Positions 61,141 through 64,000 of a DNA stretch of 64,000 nt are shown here, in pieces (position 1 is the stretch's first letter; every line of letters starts with the position of its first letter). The notes under the pieces were generated by a model. That model was given only the letters and a program-made list of their open reading frames with translations, was not told where the DNA came from and searched no databases. The stretch covers positions 2,232,001 to 2,296,000 of the forward strand of contig KV748176.1 of the NCBI GenBank assembly GCA_001692895.1, in the 5' to 3' direction. A program made the position numbers and the translations under genes. The stretch comes from Cenococcum geophilum 1.58 (lineage: Eukaryota > Ascomycota > Dothideomycetes > Gloniales > Gloniaceae).

Positions 61141-64000
61141 AGATTATAGACCTTAGCCCTAATATTCTTTTAGAATATCTTTATAATAATTAAGGTAATC
61201 CTCTAGTTCCTATATAGAGTTCTTAGCGGGCTAGCCTAGCCATTTAACTTTATATTAAAGCTTGTTCTTAATAGACTTATAGCATAGTATAGCTTTAACC
61301 TTATACCGCTTGCCTACTACCTTAGGGTGTTTAATTGGGCCTAGACGGAAATTCTTTTCCGGTAGTAGTCTGTGCTATAGCTCTAGTAGGTTTATATAAA
61401 ATACTAGATGTATATAGGCCATAGATAGGGGTAGCTAGAGATGGTAGGCTAGCTTACTAATTCGTTCCTTAATTTAGAAGGGATCTAGGTATCTTATATT
61501 AAGCTTCTTTAATAGTTAATGGGTCTTAATATTTATTAAATATAATAGAACCTTATCGCCTACTCCAAAATGCTTATCCTAGTGCTTACGGTTATACTAA
61601 AGTCTCTACTGCTCTTAGGCATCTTATAGGCTCTGCTTTGTATACTTTTATTACTTTTTCTATTCCTAGAGGTATCCTTATACTCTCCGGTAGATGTCCT
61701 TAAACTTTTTAGTAGGATCCTATAACTAATTATGCGGCCTTAGCTAGTGATTATTAGGTATACTATTAAACCCTAATAGTTAAATGCCGTAGGTAATCTA
61801 GATTGGTGCAAACCGATATAATAAATATTGCTTTAAATTATAAGCGTACTCCGCGTACAGAAGTAGCTCATATTAATTATCTTGCTAGTAGTTTAAATAT
61901 ATTCGTAGGTAAGACTCTAGTTCCTAGTTTTAGCGTTTTATTTATCCGTCCGTCTATAGATAGAAAGCTATACTATAACGGTGGTCTATCTTTAAATGGA
62001 AGTGTAGGTCCGACCAGTATTAGCTTATAAAGACACTGCCCCTATTAATAATAATAGAGTGTAGCTAATCTACTTTAAGAAAGCATTTCTCCTTAATTAG
62101 GTTAGTAAGCTCTTATACATTAATCGTTTTATTAACAGGAAGGTATTAGACGTACTTTAAAAACCTATTAATAAGTACAAGGACCGAATTGTATACTCGT
62201 CCTTAGCTATCTTTAGATGGCGGGAGATCCGTAATAAAGTCTATAGCGTAATATTATTATAGCTTACTAGCGGGGGAAACTAATTTAAGTAGACCCTATG
62301 GCTTATACCTGTGGATTTTATATACTTAATACTTCTTACAATAGCTAATGTACTCCTTTGCTTTCTAATTAAGCCTTAGCTAATAGTATTTATATTAAAG
62401 TAATTCCACTATTTTCGCTTGACCATAGTGGCCGCCTAGGGGATTATTATAATTCTTTATAAGAATCTTCTGTCGTAGATTTGCTTCTTATAGCACCTAA
62501 ACCTTACTACCTCTATATAGTAGGCCCATCGGGTCTAGTTCCTAATAGTAGCGCCTAGCAGCTTCCTTTCCGTCACGTTTCCGGTCTACTTCCGCATTAA
62601 GGATGGTATAGAAAGCATCCCTCTATTATACCTTACAGATAAGATCTATTAACCTTTTAGGTGGTTCCTAGGTAAAAGCTATTTTATCCTATACTACTCT
62701 AAGTATAAAACTAGATAGTACTATAGATCTTATAACTCTTTAATATATATATATTAGAAAGGCCGCTACGGGGTTAAAGTCCTTTAGTTATTATTAGGGC
62801 TCCAAGTTCTAATTACTCTATAACTTCGCTATTAGTTTAAGGGGATAGCTTAGTAATTAGGGATAGTATATTACTAGGTTTTAAGAATGTATTAGGGACG
62901 TCCTATCTAGGTATATTTAGATCCTTATTAGTAACGGACTAGGTACTAGTTAGAACGTTAGTAGAAACTAATAGGGCTTATACCGCCTAAGACTTAGTAT
63001 ATAGAGCTATAGGTGCTTAAGTATTTTATACCTAGAGCTTGTTCTATAATATAGGGAGTAAAATATCTATTATCTATTTTCCTTCTTCCGTTTTAAAGCC
63101 TTTGGTATAGTCTGGCCGTTATAACGGTCTATTAGTAGGGTTATTTTCCCCTAGCTTGTATTTAATCTTAAAATTAAATTACGCGAGCTCTTCTATCTAT
63201 CTAGCTTATTAAGGTATAAGCTCCTTTATAGTTATAAAGTAGTATAGATTATAGTAATTTAAGAGTATATAAGTAGTATGGCTCGCGTACTTAAGGTAGT
63301 ATTACCACTATTTAAAGCAGTTAACTATAGCTAGTAGTTCTTTATTGTGGGTATAATACCTAAATTTAGGTCACTGGAATTTTCTGCTATAAAATACTAC
63401 TAGTCTTTAATAGAGCTGGGTAGCGTCCGGATGCCTATTAGGTTATAGTAGAATACCAATAAAGGTAAAATTTAATACATTAGTAATTATTATTAATAGC
63501 TAATTTAGGTTAAAATGCCGCAGTAATAGAGCTTTTATAAACTTTACGCGAAGTTCCTAAAAGGCCTCTTAAACCTTTCTAGGCCATAACTATAGCTTAT
63601 ACCATTTAGTTAGTCCCTTTTTAATTTTCTTTTTTACCGCCTTTAAGCTTTTTGCTCCTTAGGTTAGGTCTTAAAAAGCTTTTATAATATAGTTAAATAG
63701 GTATTAAGTAACGTCTAAATAGTTATAGATAAAGCGCCTATAGAAATTAGTAAAGCCTAGGAACACTTAAATATCCTAGTAGCTCTTTAGCTCCGGCCAC
63801 TCCTAGATTATCTACACCCATACTAAGTCTATAACTACACCTATAGGCGTTATAATATAACCCAGGAACTTAACCTGCTTAGTGTTAAAGACGTACTTTA
63901 ACGCCTTAGCGTAGAGGCCCTAATTATCTAAACGTTCCAGTACTTCGCGGACGTATTACTTATATTAATCCTTATCTTCTAAGTAGATTAAGATATTATC

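Larger units (their letters stand above)
56747..64000 (+). mobile_element. Ty3/Gypsy fossil 'Gypsy-D', 5' part only in window
   Basis: 5' LTR 56747-57142 (396 bp), starting TGTTACGGACC, is a diverged relative of the Gypsy-A and B LTR. The gag-like region from about 57180 to 58575 is similar to 39400-40830 of Gypsy-B. From 58581 on the element is interrupted by Gypsy-E; the remainder lies beyond the right edge. The target copy at the left is probably attat (56742-56746). Broken in many places, old. Confidence 0.75.
58581..64000 (-). mobile_element. Ty3/Gypsy chromovirus fossil 'Gypsy-E' on the minus strand, 5' end outside window
   Basis: Read on the minus strand, reverse transcriptase-like sequence lies at about 64000-63450, RNase H about 63400-62880, integrase about 62700-61340, a chromodomain-like segment about 61330-61150, a purine tract (GATCGGGGGCTAAC, 58829-58816) and the 3' LTR 58815-58581. 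It is inserted in the gag region of Gypsy-D, opposite in direction. Heavily broken in dozens of places, RIP type. The 2.3 kb between chromodomain and 3' LTR is unusually long and unassigned. Confidence 0.8.

Overview
The window looks like a chromosome segment of a filamentous ascomycete (Pezizomycotina; a Dothideomycete would fit, but that is inference). The reasons are short GT-AG introns of about 50 to 220 bases, a Pil1/Lsp1 eisosome gene, a Sam37/metaxin gene, and long TA-rich blocks of repeats whose differences are almost all C-to-T or G-to-A transitions, the mark of repeat-induced point mutation (RIP).

Layout. 1-21636 is a nest of transposons: a Ty3/Gypsy chromovirus (1-20299, left end outside) sits in a hAT DNA transposon (right end 21636) and was itself hit by a 4.6 kb LTR element without visible coding capacity (855-5431), a RIP-worn Copia element (7492-13781) and a young, hardly mutated Copia element (14433-20122). 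21637-35884 is a gene island of normal base composition with two solo LTRs, pil1 (-), a sam37/metaxin-like gene (-) and a divergent conserved gene (+), followed by about 7 kb in which I see no gene. 35893-53249 is a second hAT, with terminal inverted repeats and an 8-bp target duplication, filled by a Gypsy element (38933-52850) that holds another Gypsy (45764-51724). 53258-54880 is unique sequence. 54880-64000 is a third nest: a pogo/Fot1-like fragment, a tRNA-like piece, a 511-bp fold-back MITE (55479-55989), a Crypton-like recombinase relic, a Gypsy 5' part (56747-58580) and inside it an opposite-strand Gypsy running off the right edge.

Each nest was seeded by a DNA transposon and then filled by LTR elements in layers. 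Six LTR insertions and the second hAT have matching target duplications, so the order of events can be read directly.

The most unusual object is the element at 855-5431. Its interior carries a dispersed family of small hairpins: a conserved 14-nt loop (CAGGYRTATCGGCR) enclosed by stems of different sequence that still pair. Two further short hairpin families lie beside it. I know of no described LTR element built this way. The next most unusual are a 62-65 bp hairpin module shared, in opposite orientation, by two unrelated Copia families near their 3' LTRs, and the 511-bp fold-back MITE.
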